A stretch of 64,000 bases of DNA from Trichomonas vaginalis G3 (taxonomy: Eukaryota; Parabasalia; Trichomonadida; Trichomonadidae), in contig NC_067208.1 of NCBI RefSeq assembly GCF_026262505.1, forward strand, positions 4,969,962 to 5,033,961. The letters are read 5' to 3'. Position numbers and translations under genes: made by a program. This document shows, in pieces, positions 14,256 to 25,672 of this stretch; the stretch's first letter is position 1, and every line of letters starts with the position of its first letter. Under the pieces are notes generated by a model. That model saw nothing but the letters and a program-made list of their open reading frames with translations, had not been told where the DNA came from and ran no database searches.

Positions 14256-15410
14256 ATAAAAATGATAAATATTATTGCACTTATTTTTTGACATTTTTGC
14301 CAGCAATTTGAATGGTGCCGATCATGTTTTGATAGCATTCCTTAGACAAAAAATAATTCCTTGGAATTTTTTATCGACGGTAGTAATAAGGACTCTTATT
14401 TCGCCCACTTTGGATTTGGCGATTTTTAGGAATTTTTATCAACTTAGACAGATTTTTTTATTTTTATCACTTTCTAAGTATTTTTTAATTATTTAAAATT
14501 ATTGCCGTTTTCTCATTAATTTTGAATATATTTGTGATATTTACACGGATACATTATAAAATATAAAATCACCTATCCGAAAAGCTTATGTATATAGTTA
14601 CAAATACTGTTGCCACTCAAAAATCACGATTTCAATTTTTCTCGAAATATATATAGCCTTGATATGTATAATATAAGCATTATATTATATGCTAATGGAC
14701 TTTTTGCAAAGTTAGTAGTTAAACATGTATATATATTCCTCTAAAGTTCTTTCAATTAGGAGGAAATAATTCGAAAGTTGTAAATCGATAAGTTAGCAAA
14801 TTAATACAAAAATTAAGATCGGCTGGATTTTTAAAATATATATTAAGAATCGAATAGTCCAATCCATCTAAAACCCGTAAATTTCGGAGGTTTGGGAAGA
14901 TTTTTTCTAAAAAATGTTGAATAATTTAGCTTTCCAGTATGCACTGAGATAGAATCTCGATTTTTAAAGATAAGATTTTTTTGAGAAGAAAAAAAAAGTA
15001 AATGATCTTTATAATATATGCTAATACAATAATGATAGTATCCAGAAAATATTTCAAAAAGGATTTTGAGAATATATTTACTCTTTTTCAGAACGCTTTC
15101 AAATTTAATACTTAAGTTTATAATTGATTTATGACATAGCATGCAGTATTCACATATAACAGAAAATGTAAACTTTTGAATTACAAATTTTATCCAACGG
15201 TTTTTTATCAATAAATTCTTTTATTTTTAGTAAATTTCGTTTTATTCATAATTATTCAACATTTCTCATTTCAGAACTTTTCAAAATTGCATTTTGAATA
15301 ATTTTTTGATAGGAATTCCAATCAACTTTATATATTAAAAAACATATCTTATCAATATTTTTTGATATAAAATTTGCAAAATACGTTGTATAATAATTTA
15401 CAAATAGTCT

Positions 15411-18400
15411 ATGAGGGAGGATGAGGGATCCACGATAACTCAGACATCAGTCCTTCTCCAGCATAACAGGTATCGTCGAATCCTTAAAAGGAGAGTTACA
15501 AAAACTCTTCAAGAAATTTTCTTCAAATATTTCAATTATATTTTTACAACAGCAGCAGCTACTAAACTTGTAATTAATGTATTTCGTGTTCTTTCGATCT
15601 TACAAATCATGGCTGCCGCTCTTCAGATCATGAATGAAAGTATTTATGGCACATCATCAACCATGTCAAAGATTTTCAAAGTATTTTCCGTCATAGTATC
15701 ATTCAATATATTTAATTTAGCAGCAAATACATACTCGATCGTCGTTCTTGTCGTTTGTCTCATATGCTTAATAACGTTTATATATATTTACATAACAACA
15801 TATTATTTTCACGTTCAATCAAAGCTCTCACATTTTTCAGTAACAGTTATCGCAGTTTTCCTCGGATGCGTCATGCCTTTTATGATCTATTGCACAATGA
15901 CATACATTGCAATGGAAATTGACGCACTTATCAATGTAGGAAAATCGGCAATAAGGATTGCAAACATAGTGATCTGCGTAATTACGTTTGGTTCTTGCTT
16001 CTCATTCTATTCCATCATCGTTCCTTCGAATCTTAACTTCAGAGCTTCAGTGCATGGAATCTTTTTCATAAAAGATTTACAAATCTTCTTATTCGCAACT
16101 TCATATTCCATCCTTGCTTCCGAAATTGGTTGCCATTTGAATAGATTACCAGGAGATATTATCGCCATTACAGCAATAATTGGTGATATTATTGCATTCC
16201 TCATTACATTAAGGACACATGTCTGGTTGTCAGACTTCCTTAAGCGATTCTATCAGGGAATGTTCATTGTTAATATTGTTTACAGAATTCTCATTCCTGT
16301 ATTAAGTATCGCTAACGTAAAAGGTAATGAAGCTATTGTTATCTCATACCTTGCATTGATTTTCATTGTTTTAATCATTGCGCCGATGTTAGAAAGAAGA
16401 TCTGTTTTGAAGGACATGACACTATTAGATACGTATCAGGGAGCTGACTTCTTTGAAGAGCACAAACACAAAGATATCGTCAGACTCTTCAAAGTTGGTT
16501 TCTTCCATGGACATCCGATTTTGCATAACTGGACTTTCATCCAGGATGCATTATTAAGATATCCTAATGACAGGGCAATGACTATCTTATACGCTAGATT
16601 CTCTGCAATTTATCCTGATGAAATAGAAAACGTCAGAGATTCAATTATCAAATTAATTGCCATCAAGAAACACGATATAGAGTGCAAGAAGCTACTTAAT
16701 GACCTTCAAACATTATTACAACTCCGCGAACGCAATCTGACTAAAGGACTCAAGAAACAACTGAATAAGGCTAAAGAAAGATATGACAAATGCATTGCCC
16801 AAGCTCGTCGTATATGGGAATGCGTTATTAGAGGCTCAACTACTGAGGTTAATTCACTTTCTAACCAGTTACAAGCCTTATCTAAAGATGTCGCAAAAGA
16901 ATACTCCCAGTTACTTCTTGTTTACCCCAACAACCCATTTGTTGCCCGTGCATACTCACAGTTCCTCGAAAGCGTTGTTTGTGATCTCAAACAAGCAAAC
17001 GATTATCACGGAATTTACCAGTCCCTTAAAGCTGGCAAGCAACTTCATGTAGAAAAAGGATATTTCTTTGCCATAACAGAGATTCCTACACTTCCTATTG
17101 ATAAAGACCATTCTTTCATCAATCAGCAAAAGAATCAAGCGAATAACCCAGAAATTAAGATCCAAGGAGTCAAGTCGACAACATCCTTCCTTGTTGGCGG
17201 CTTCAGTACCTCATCAACTGGTGAATTACATGGCGAATTCGGTAGTGGAAATCGCGAGATTTCACAAGAACACCAATACGTCGAACACGCCATCCAATCA
17301 GTTAGATTACCTTCTGTTGTAACCATTAAGATCCTTATTATCATCATGTCCATCATTGTTATCTTACTTACAACAGTTCCTTATTTAATTCTCATTCCAA
17401 AGCAAATGAGTACTAACATTAACTCCGCCATGGCCATCAGATTCATCTCCGAGATGTACGTGAACATCCTTCACATCATGACTAATACAATTCAATTCGT
17501 TGGCTCTTCTAACGGCAAATTCCTATCAGTTAAAGAGAGATACATCTCAATATCAGGTCAAGACGGATTCCCATACACAGATGAAGAGATTTTGGACAAA
17601 TCCATTGAAGCTCTTAAAAGTAACACAGCCAATTTCGAAATGATGCTTCCTACAATGAAAGATTCAGGTTATTACACGGATACACTGAATTTGGCATTTA
17701 ATACAACAGGACCAATCAAGATCTACTTCGGTCCAAACACAACTCCAGGAGCCCCTGGAATTTTCTCAATGCAATATTATGTTTTGTACGTTCTTAAGAT
17801 TGCAACATTGATGATTACTGATCCATCAATTGCTTATGGTAGTGGTAATTACTATACTTTAACATACGGCATTAAATCTGTCAAAGATTTCTGGGATTTA
17901 ATCATCACTACTGCTGTCAAAGAAACAGATAATTTGTTCACTTTCAAGATCGGAACAATCCAAATCATGCTGATCTTTGATTTAGTTTTCGTTGTTGTTC
18001 TTGAAATCGGCATCATGATTTATGGTGTTGCAATCATTAACCACGAGAAATCAATGGTTGCAAACGCTTTCAAGGCAATTCCAAAGAGATCAATCACTCA
18101 AATTGTTCAAAACTTGAACCAGTATTTGAACAGAAACATAGAAAATGATGACGAAAAGAAACTCGACAGACAAGAAGAGAACGCGTTGAGAATCTTATCA
18201 ACAGCAAACACAACTTCTAAAGTTGATATAAAGTTAGTTGCTTATTTAATCATGCCACAAATTGTTTATATCATTGGCGCTTTCATCATTTTCTACATTT
18301 TGTATTTCATTCCAATCGAAATTTCCAATACAATGAGGAACATTTCTCCACAGTTACACGATCTCATCAAAGCTCCAACAGCAGTTCAATCATCAATCAT

Positions 18401-20144
18401 GACTGCATTGAGATATTCTTTGAAGGGAGATCCAGAATTTGTTAATGATACAGTTGATTATACCAATACTTATACTTGGCTTAAAGAAAATTGTATCGAA
18501 GCATTCCCTGAATATGTAATGAACTGGTGGCAATCAACAGGTGAAGGAAAAGGCGCATTTACAGCTGGCGATGATTATACAGCTTTATTCTCTAAATCAG
18601 ATTGCACAGACACATCATTCTTACAAGGAATTATTGGTACAATTTCTTGTGCATCAATTGAAACATCTTCATATGCAATCATGAGAATGTTATCTGATGT
18701 TTTCGAGTTAGATCCAAACAAAGAAGATAAGAGATTGTCAATGGCAATTCTTTGGCTGCACATGAAATTGATGGAACAAGTTGTTACTCCAGGTATTTCT
18801 ATAATAGAAGACGTGATGGTTGCACAAAATGACAAATTAGGATCTAAAATGAAGAATCCAATTATCATAATGATCGTTATCATTGTGATCCTCGGCTTCT
18901 ACACAATGTACGGTGTTGACACTGTATCAGAATCAACATTAGGAACAATCAAATTGTTCTTACAAGCTGATCCTAAAGATGTCATGAACTCAAAGACAAT
19001 TTTGAAGATTTTATCAAACGATTTCTCTCCAAATGAAGAAGATTCATCCAACAAAGATTCGTCATTCTATGAACAATTAGTTTCTAATCTTCCTGATGGC
19101 TGTATATTCATGGATAACACATTAAAGATATTATCAGCAAACTCTGCTGTTGAAAACATCCTTGGTATTCCTCCAACAGAAGTCATTGGAAAGAACTTCA
19201 ATGAAGTTATCTGCGCAAATGGTGAAAATGAAGGTGAAACATCATTGAAGACATTCATTTCCGCTCTTAATACATCAATGAACAACCAGAGATCTCCAAG
19301 AATCACAATGGAAGCTGAGATGAAGAGAGGAAGCAACATGATCATGGTCGAATTCAATGTCATCGCAGTTTCATTGGTCGGAGAAGTCCAAATCTCATCA
19401 ATTAACAGAGAAGGTCTTGCCATGGTTATCATTGTTATGAAGGATACAACACAAGCAATGGCAGCTAAAAGATTATTGGATGAAGAACACGATAAAGGCG
19501 AACACCTTTTGAAGATGATTCTTCCAGATAGAATTGTTAAACAGTTGCAGAGAGGTGATTCCAATATTTCATTTGCTGTTCCTTCTGCTTCTATTTTGTT
19601 CATGGATATCGTGTCTTTCACACCTTGGTGCGGTTCTTTGGATGCAAAGACTGTTATGTCGACATTGAACAAGATGTTCAAGATGTTCGATACTTCACTT
19701 TCAAGATACGATAAGATGATCAAGATCAAATGTATTGGTGACTGTTATATGGCTGCTGGTGGTGTTTTCGATGAAGTTAACAACCCAGCAATCCACGCAA
19801 AACAAGCAATTTCATTCTGTTTGGATGCAATCAACGGTTTGTCTTTGTTCGATCTTGAGAACAAACAACAGATGAGAATTAGAGCAGGTATCAACTGCGG
19901 CGGTCCAATCATTGCTGGTGTTTTGGGCATTGAAAAGCCAACATTCGATATTCTTGGCTCAGCAATTTCCGTCGCTGCTTCCATGGAACATAATGGTGTT
20001 CCAATGAATGTCCACATTCCACAACATATGTACGACTTGGTTTACGACCAGGAATTCGTATTCAAGGAGAGAGGCGAGATCAACATCAAGGAGAAGATGA
20101 TCAAGACTTATCTAGTCTCTGGTTACACTACTCGTCACGACTAA
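15411..20144 (+). CDS. Multi-span membrane class III adenylyl/guanylyl cyclase with PAS domain
   Basis: 1577 residues. The N-terminal third (about residues 75-345) has many hydrophobic spans. A soluble linker of about 290 residues follows, then single spans near 640-665, 850-875, 940-970 and 1150-1170 that separate probable extracellular loops. A PAS-like segment lies at about 1220-1330 (LPDGCIFMDN, VIGKNF) and the class III cyclase domain at about 1390-1565. Metal-binding aspartates D1399 (FMDIVSFT) and D1444 (IGDCY) are present. K1440 and D1513 (FDILG) are the residues that select ATP, so cAMP is the predicted product. However, the transition-state Asn and Arg of the family (N-x-A-x-R-M pattern) are Ser1520 and Ser1524 here. 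This architecture is typical of the large trichomonad receptor-cyclase family. The role is plasma-membrane sensing and second-messenger synthesis; the ligand is unknown and activity is uncertain. Confidence 0.9.
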   Translation: MREDEGSTITQTSVLLQHNRYRRILKRRVTKTLQEIFFKYFNYIFTTAAATKLVINVFRVLSILQIMAAALQIMNESIYGTSSTMSKIFKVFSVIVSFNIFNLAANTYSIVVLVVCLICLITFIYIYITTYYFHVQSKLSHFSVTVIAVFLGCVMPFMIYCTMTYIAMEIDALINVGKSAIRIANIVICVITFGSCFSFYSIIVPSNLNFRASVHGIFFIKDLQIFLFATSYSILASEIGCHLNRLPGDIIAITAIIGDIIAFLITLRTHVWLSDFLKRFYQGMFIVNIVYRILIPVLSIANVKGNEAIVISYLALIFIVLIIAPMLERRSVLKDMTLLDTYQGADFFEEHKHKDIVRLFKVGFFHGHPILHNWTFIQDALLRYPNDRAMTILYARFSAIYPDEIENVRDSIIKLIAIKKHDIECKKLLNDLQTLLQLRERNLTKGLKKQLNKAKERYDKCIAQARRIWECVIRGSTTEVNSLSNQLQALSKDVAKEYSQLLLVYPNNPFVARAYSQFLESVVCDLKQANDYHGIYQSLKAGKQLHVEKGYFFAITEIPTLPIDKDHSFINQQKNQANNPEIKIQGVKSTTSFLVGGFSTSSTGELHGEFGSGNREISQEHQYVEHAIQSVRLPSVVTIKILIIIMSIIVILLTTVPYLILIPKQMSTNINSAMAIRFISEMYVNILHIMTNTIQFVGSSNGKFLSVKERYISISGQDGFPYTDEEILDKSIEALKSNTANFEMMLPTMKDSGYYTDTLNLAFNTTGPIKIYFGPNTTPGAPGIFSMQYYVLYVLKIATLMITDPSIAYGSGNYYTLTYGIKSVKDFWDLIITTAVKETDNLFTFKIGTIQIMLIFDLVFVVVLEIGIMIYGVAIINHEKSMVANAFKAIPKRSITQIVQNLNQYLNRNIENDDEKKLDRQEENALRILSTANTTSKVDIKLVAYLIMPQIVYIIGAFIIFYILYFIPIEISNTMRNISPQLHDLIKAPTAVQSSIMTALRYSLKGDPEFVNDTVDYTNTYTWLKENCIEAFPEYVMNWWQSTGEGKGAFTAGDDYTALFSKSDCTDTSFLQGIIGTISCASIETSSYAIMRMLSDVFELDPNKEDKRLSMAILWLHMKLMEQVVTPGISIIEDVMVAQNDKLGSKMKNPIIIMIVIIVILGFYTMYGVDTVSESTLGTIKLFLQADPKDVMNSKTILKILSNDFSPNEEDSSNKDSSFYEQLVSNLPDGCIFMDNTLKILSANSAVENILGIPPTEVIGKNFNEVICANGENEGETSLKTFISALNTSMNNQRSPRITMEAEMKRGSNMIMVEFNVIAVSLVGEVQISSINREGLAMVIIVMKDTTQAMAAKRLLDEEHDKGEHLLKMILPDRIVKQLQRGDSNISFAVPSASILFMDIVSFTPWCGSLDAKTVMSTLNKMFKMFDTSLSRYDKMIKIKCIGDCYMAAGGVFDEVNNPAIHAKQAISFCLDAINGLSLFDLENKQQMRIRAGINCGGPIIAGVLGIEKPTFDILGSAISVAASMEHNGVPMNVHIPQHMYDLVYDQEFVFKERGEINIKEKMIKTYLVSGYTTRHD

Positions 20145-20604
20145 TTATAATTATATATTTTTTATTATTTTTTATTTAAACATGAGTTATTTTGAAAAAC
20201 AATCTATTTACTTAATCTATCAAAAATTCTATATTAGATTTTTAATTTTATGTCATTCGAATAAAAATGACTAATTTTTCATATATGAACTGTAGGATTT
20301 GAGTGAATTTATGCTAAAGTGATCATGAAGAGTAGTGATATAGAATAAAGATACAAATTAAAATGTGTAATGCGTTATTTGACTGGCATTTCATTTTGAT
20401 TACATGACATTTCGTATCGAAATCAAAAAAGAACATGATAAACATAACATGTATGCGATGACAACCACAAAAATAGCTGTTAGAATGGACAACGGAGGTA
20501 ATTATTTTCCATTGATTTTGATTTTCAAACAGAAAAACGTTTTCAAAACGATATTTCATATCTATAATATTTAAAAATACAATACAAAACAAAAAAGGTA
20601 AAAA
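20145..20604. other. Intergenic between convergent genes
   Basis: 460 bp of AT-rich sequence between the 3' ends of the cyclase gene and the minus-strand ChAPs-like gene. It presumably holds both 3' processing regions. No RNA gene was recognised. Confidence 0.6.
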
Positions 20605-22347
20605 TCAAATGATGAACGACTCTAAACCAATTGAGAGAGTTTTTGCGAACGTTGCAGCATTGACTTCATTGAGAGTTGAGCCTTTTGGAGGCTCATGGAA
20701 CAAGGAAGACAACGAAGTCCACTTAGTTTCGCAAACCATTCGCATTCTGAGTAAATCTGCGAAAGGAGAAACTCCTTTTATATATTTGAGGGCAACTTCA
20801 ACGGCTTCCATATCTCCAACTCTGATTCCAGAGAGAGCTAATCTCACTGCATCGAGAGAAGTAGGAAATTGTGGTGAGCGCTTGAGGCTGTCGCACAATT
20901 GTATATCTTTGAAAACATATTCAGCGGCACTGATCAATTTCGCTGATGTAGGTAGCGTAGATATAAGAGCAGGTGGCACCGATGAAGATGAAATGCCTGG
21001 GTCAAAGAGATTCTCGTCCCTTAAATCAAAATCAAAATGAGAAACAGATTGAGGCGGATTTTCTGCGAAAACATCGAGCTCAGGGTTCTTGGGGATCACT
21101 GTCTTTGCAGTGAAGCTCTTGTATTTCATCATTGTCTGTAATTTGATGATTCCAACATCATTGGCCAATTCAGAGAGACAACGATAGAAATTGAAAGCGG
21201 GACCACAAAAGTGACTCACGCACAAAAGTTGTTCCTGAGGGGAAATATCCGATTTTGCAAATTTCTTTGATTTTGTAGTCTGATAAACCGGGAGATTAAT
21301 AATTGGAGACATCCAAGCCGGTTCTCGAGAATAACATGCGGCATTTAGGAAAAAAATGGCATCATCAGCTCTGTTCTGGGCAATGTTGATTCTGGCAAGG
21401 GCAATACAGGCTTCGGGATCACGCCACATCGATGACAAAAGGAGGGGAACAAAATTTAGACACTTATTCGCTTCATTTCGAGCCAAATTGATATCAACGC
21501 ATGCACAGGCCAAGTTTATATCATCAGGAAACTTGGAATATGCTGCGTAAATGTTCGAAGAAAGCTCAGGATACGTTGGAGATCCAACCGGGATGTATTT
21601 GAGGATAATTGTGAGTATTCTAGGTGCAATTGTTGCTAATTCTCTTAAAAATGCCATTGATTTTGCTCGTTCTTTGGAGGCAATGAGAGCATTTGCAATT
21701 GCCACGTCAAGTTCGTTTGAAGGAGGAAGAGCAGTAACGACAAAGCGAATGTCATCACATGAGAGATGTTCCGGTGTAAGTAAGTGACAAGCTGGAACAG
21801 AGATTGGAGTGTAACCGAATAACATCGCAAAAAGAGGCTCGGATGCACGCCAAAATCTAAGAGTTGTACATATGGTAAGTTCTCTCCATGTTAATTCGCT
21901 TATATTGTAAATCTGTTTATCAGATAAAGCAGTAATATTGCATGAACCTGGATTTTTAACTGTAATTTGAATATCTACGTTAGAAAATGCATCCCAAGTA
22001 TAACAGATGCCTTCTATCAAACTATATTTAGGGGATCCTAATATAGATTTTGGAATTAAATTTGTAAGAGAAGCAAAATATGCTGCAAAAGACGATGGAC
22101 TTGATATTGTTAATCCTGACACATAATGATAAGATTTCACGATCGGACAATCAGGATTATCTGTTTTTTTAGTTAAAATAATTAAATCAGGTGGTCCGAG
22201 GCCATGCACATTCCCTTTTGTCATCTGACGTCGCAGGGAATATAAATCTGAGTTAATACTCTCGATGACCCCTTCTAGGTTCAGAGATTCTATGAACCTA
22301 TTTGTCATATGAAAATTTTTCAAAAAAGTGATCAAAATCTTCATCAT
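20605..22347 (-). CDS. ChAPs (Chs5-Arf1-binding)-like TPR protein
   Basis: 580 residues, soluble. The N-terminal part has features resembling the ChAPs family of exomer-type cargo adaptors: a GPPDLI stretch, a KSYHYVSGL segment followed by a Ser-rich helix (SSPSSFAAYFASL), and FRFW/SEPLFAMLFGY around residues 165-180. The middle (about 215-340) is a series of helical pairs of TPR/Sel1 type (Ala-rich ALARINIAQNRADDAIFFLNAA and similar). If correct, it would act with Arf GTPases in trans-Golgi sorting. An alternative start is Met14 (MTNRFIES), because the first residues look dispensable. The family call rests on recognised motifs without alignment; 'TPR-containing protein' is the safe minimum. 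Confidence 0.6.
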   Translation of the reverse strand: MMKILITFLKNFHMTNRFIESLNLEGVIESINSDLYSLRRQMTKGNVHGLGPPDLIILTKKTDNPDCPIVKSYHYVSGLTISSPSSFAAYFASLTNLIPKSILGSPKYSLIEGICYTWDAFSNVDIQITVKNPGSCNITALSDKQIYNISELTWRELTICTTLRFWRASEPLFAMLFGYTPISVPACHLLTPEHLSCDDIRFVVTALPPSNELDVAIANALIASKERAKSMAFLRELATIAPRILTIILKYIPVGSPTYPELSSNIYAAYSKFPDDINLACACVDINLARNEANKCLNFVPLLLSSMWRDPEACIALARINIAQNRADDAIFFLNAACYSREPAWMSPIINLPVYQTTKSKKFAKSDISPQEQLLCVSHFCGPAFNFYRCLSELANDVGIIKLQTMMKYKSFTAKTVIPKNPELDVFAENPPQSVSHFDFDLRDENLFDPGISSSSVPPALISTLPTSAKLISAAEYVFKDIQLCDSLKRSPQFPTSLDAVRLALSGIRVGDMEAVEVALKYIKGVSPFADLLRMRMVCETKWTSLSSLFHEPPKGSTLNEVNAATFAKTLSIGLESFII

Positions 22348-23161
22348 CGAAGAAAAAAGTTGGGAGTTTTGACGATTTAATGGTACATTTGTATAGTCTT
22401 ATATAAATTGCTTGAGTTGACTATTGAAATTAGTTTAAAATAGATTTTTATTCGAAAATATTGCTCATTTCGAATCATTAAAGAAATTAATTGATTTGCA
22501 TAACGTGAATTGAATACCATAAATGAGTATATTAAAATTAACTCAGTTATGGCTGATTTTTCTATAGAAATTTGGTATTACAATTAATTGTTTCTGATAA
22601 AATTCCGTTATGTCTGTAAAACAATGAGGGAGTATTTAGCCATTTATTCAAGAAAATAGATCTTCAATGATGAATGTTGGATAAAATGGTAAACAACTGA
22701 CTTCTCACTTCCGGTGAAAAGGGATTTTGCTATTTCAGAGAAAAGAATAGTAAAAATAGATTACATATTTAATTCTGTATCGATCAATTCCTTTTTCGCT
22801 ATTACATTACAGATACTGAATGTCAGATGAATAAAACCTGTAAAAAATTCAATAATTAAATTAATATTTCGTAATGATATTTGTAAGGAAATATGATGGT
22901 AGTATTTATATCCGAAATAAGGAAAGACCTCTCAGATCGTCAGGATGATTATATTTCATTCATGCATAATCGGCAAATTTCACATATTTGACCAATCCTC
23001 AAGCTTATTTATCACGAAACAAAGGCCAGCTTATCGGAAGATAAATAATTTCCAGAGATAAGGTTGAAGTTCCTGGATAAAACAATGAAATGTGTAATTA
23101 ACAATCCTCGAACGTTTAAATCACAACAATACTAAAACAAATAAAAGCAAATAATAATACA
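22348..23161. other. Intergenic, no gene seen
   Basis: About 810 bp of AT-rich sequence between two minus-strand genes. It contains the promoter of the ChAPs-like gene at its left end and the 3' region of the E2F-like gene at its right end. No reading frame of note. Confidence 0.6.
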
Positions 23162-23938
23162 TTAGTAAACTTCTGCTGGAGTCTGGAACATCAATACAGG
23201 CCTTACAGACTCTGCAGCCAAGAAGCGTCTGTCGTACGTTATTGCCTGGAAGATCTTTCGCCTTCCTTCGAAATTCGACTCAGCATCAAGTTCCTCCTTA
23301 GTGTTAAGCATTGACATTATGTCTGTAGGGTCAGCAAAGGCCCTAGACGGTATTGGATGAAGGAACTTGATCTCTGCAACTCTGTTAGTCTTTCCGATGA
23401 TTTCCGCTAGTTCTAAGCCAGCTGCAACGGTGTAAAGTTTCCTGAGCATAGTCTTATACTTGGAAGTACCTTGGGAGAAGAGTTTAGCTACCTGCCTCAA
23501 ATCCAAGAATTTGGTATTCAAATAGAAGAATAACTTGACTACATTGAGGGCAAGATTCTGGAGTGAGGAGTTTGCGGAGCAATCAAAGAATTCCTTGATG
23601 CCTTTGTTCATGGACTCTTTTTGAACTGTTTGAGAGATGAAAACTAACACCTTATATGTTTCGTTAAATCCATACCATTCAAAAGTGTCATTTGTATGGC
23701 GATAACAGATCTTAAATACGGTGCCAATGCTTAGGAAGTCGTAGAAACCTCTACGCTTTATCCCGTAAGTGTTACAAAGCTCATTAAGATTATAAATTTT
23801 TACGGACTTATTTGAAATATCCTGAATCATGGTCCTTAGAGCTAACATTTCGTTTATTGGTGATATCTTAGAGCTGTCGTCAAGCGTACCAACTGGAGAT
23901 GGTGATTGTACATAACAATTCATTGAAGAAGATATCAT
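23162..23938 (-). CDS. Protein with tandem E2F/DP-like winged helices
   Basis: 258 residues. Residues about 33-90 read as an E2F-type winged helix: YNLNELCNTYGIKRRG is the helix-turn-helix, with KRRGFYD (61-67) in place of the RRxYD recognition motif and a wing ending in FEWYG. Residues about 128-192 repeat the pattern: FLDLRQVAKLFSQ, then RKLYTVAAGLELAEIIGK (RKLYTVA, 166-172, in place of RRLYDI.NVL). Two DNA-binding domains in one chain without a dimerisation or marked-box segment is the arrangement of atypical E2Fs (E2F7/8, DEL). A role in transcription, possibly cell-cycle control, is inferred. The second domain is the more divergent one; an unrelated winged-helix family is the alternative. 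Confidence 0.6.
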   Translation of the reverse strand: MISSSMNCYVQSPSPVGTLDDSSKISPINEMLALRTMIQDISNKSVKIYNLNELCNTYGIKRRGFYDFLSIGTVFKICYRHTNDTFEWYGFNETYKVLVFISQTVQKESMNKGIKEFFDCSANSSLQNLALNVVKLFFYLNTKFLDLRQVAKLFSQGTSKYKTMLRKLYTVAAGLELAEIIGKTNRVAEIKFLHPIPSRAFADPTDIMSMLNTKEELDAESNFEGRRKIFQAITYDRRFLAAESVRPVLMFQTPAEVY

Positions 23939-25672
23939 TTAATAATTGTTAATTACGTCACCTTTCACTCTTTCAAAATTGAAAGTGATAATTAACCAGA
24001 ATTCTCTCAAAATTGATCAATCAATTGAGAGGTTCATAGATTTCACCTTTCTTAGTTTGATGAATAGCTATATATTTCATGCTTTTTTGATATTTGATTG
24101 ATGTCACCTTTACGTTAGTTTGGAACGGCAAAATCTTGATTTTATCGAATATTTGGTTTGTAGTGACCATAGGCCTATCCAAATGACTAGTTTTTATAAA
24201 AAAATTCAAATCTCAATGTACGAAATTGAAAATGGTAATTAGGAGGCATATATTATGGAAGATTAAACAAATATTTTATGCATCGCTATCAATGTTAGAA
24301 TTTTGATAAGAATTTTTTTGATAGAGTGAAAATTGATGACTCTCAATTTTTTCAATGGCAGCTATCAAAATATGTTGTACAAAACCTTTTCAATTTTCTC
24401 AATTAGTGATTTGATGACATTTGCTTAAAATAACATTCTGACTATGCCGATAATGTTTGGCTGATTCTTTATCAAAAATTTTAAGAAATCTCGAATAGAA
24501 AAAGATGTTGTAACACTATTTGTGTATCCAATAAATAGTAAATAGCCTTTTTTGAATTGCCCTCAAATTTTCGATTATTTTCATTTCGAAAATTTTCGAT
24601 CATTAACACTAAACTATTCTATATTTTATTTTTAACCATATATACCTATCATCACTTCTCAATTTCTTCGCTCTCAAAACTTGTTTTTCTTGACATCAAA
24701 TCAGATAAATTTCACAATTCACATATACTAATCCATTAAAATATTTTATCCATTTTTCTTTTTGAGTGGATTTTTATTTTTTGAGAGGGTCGGAACCAAA
24801 ACTGCTTCTAACGTTGAAATACAGACAAATGAAAATATGAAAATCACTGCCATCCAATCATAGATATTTCGACTGTCTAATTCCAAAAATATATTTTTCG
24901 CTTCTCAAAATAAACAACAAGCTTCTCAATAAAAGAGTTACTTTTGTTTGAACGGAGAAATCCGATTTACTAATAAATTCTTTCATTATATAGTCTAAAT
25001 CATATACAATTTAATAGTCATCGTTAAAAAACAGTTGTTCAAAGATGATTTCACACTTTTTTTACAGAGGACTTGTAGAATGTTTCGTACCATTAATATT
25101 GAATTGAACCTAAGTTTTTCTATTTTACTGTTTATATTTTCAATGTATTTTGTTGCCAATACTGTAAAATCTTTTGATTGAGCACAAAAATCTCATGTCA
25201 TAGGACCCAAAATTTTAGTTTTGATTACAGAATAAATAGAATATTTATATATATAAATGGCATTGCATAACTCCTACCAAAAATTTACAATAGTCATATT
25301 TCCTCATCTTGCTCGCCATCAATATGGAACTATTATCTGATTGTATTTCATTCTTCATTTCATATTTAATTTCAAACTTATTTAGTCGTAAATTGGATTT
25401 TTGTTTTTATTTCGAAAATCCCCTTATTTTGTATGAGCCACAGCAGAAGTGTTCCTACCTAAACAATACAATCTTTGGTACGGGGTACTCGGTATCTCTA
25501 TTCCCTTTTATAAATCAGAACAATTTTTTGTGAGGTTCTAATTGTATGAAAACGATAATTACTATCTGACAAAATGGCCAAATAAGTCATTCTTCATGCA
25601 ATATATACCAATAAAAGATTAGCAGATATAAAATCTTTCTCAGTAACCAATGTCAAAAATTGTCATCATCAG
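23939..25672. other. Intergenic, no gene seen
   Basis: 1.7 kb of AT-rich DNA between the divergently oriented E2F-like and saposin-like genes. Only short chance frames (60-74 residues, Ile/Lys/Phe-rich) occur. Confidence 0.6.
23965..23988. promoter_or_regulatory. Palindrome upstream of E2F-like gene
   Basis: tcactctttcaa, two bases, then ttgaaagtga: an inverted repeat with one bulged base, about 27 bp upstream of the start codon of the E2F-like gene. It could be a binding site for a dimeric or tandem-domain regulator. The function is inference only. Confidence 0.3.

Larger units (their letters stand above)
11195..15410. other. Long AT-rich intergenic region
   Basis: About 4.2 kb upstream of the cyclase gene with no supported gene. 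The longest frame, minus 14843-15211 (122 residues), is low-complexity Ile/Lys/Phe-rich and looks like chance. Two inverted-repeat structures inside it are listed separately. Confidence 0.6.

Noticed and set aside
14843-15211. 122-residue minus-strand frame
   Set aside because: Low-complexity Ile/Lys/Phe/Ser composition expected from AT-rich DNA, no recognisable motif, not supported by context.
19067-19729. 220-residue minus frame inside the cyclase gene
   Set aside because: Shadow of the plus-strand coding sequence; the plus frame has clear catalytic motifs.
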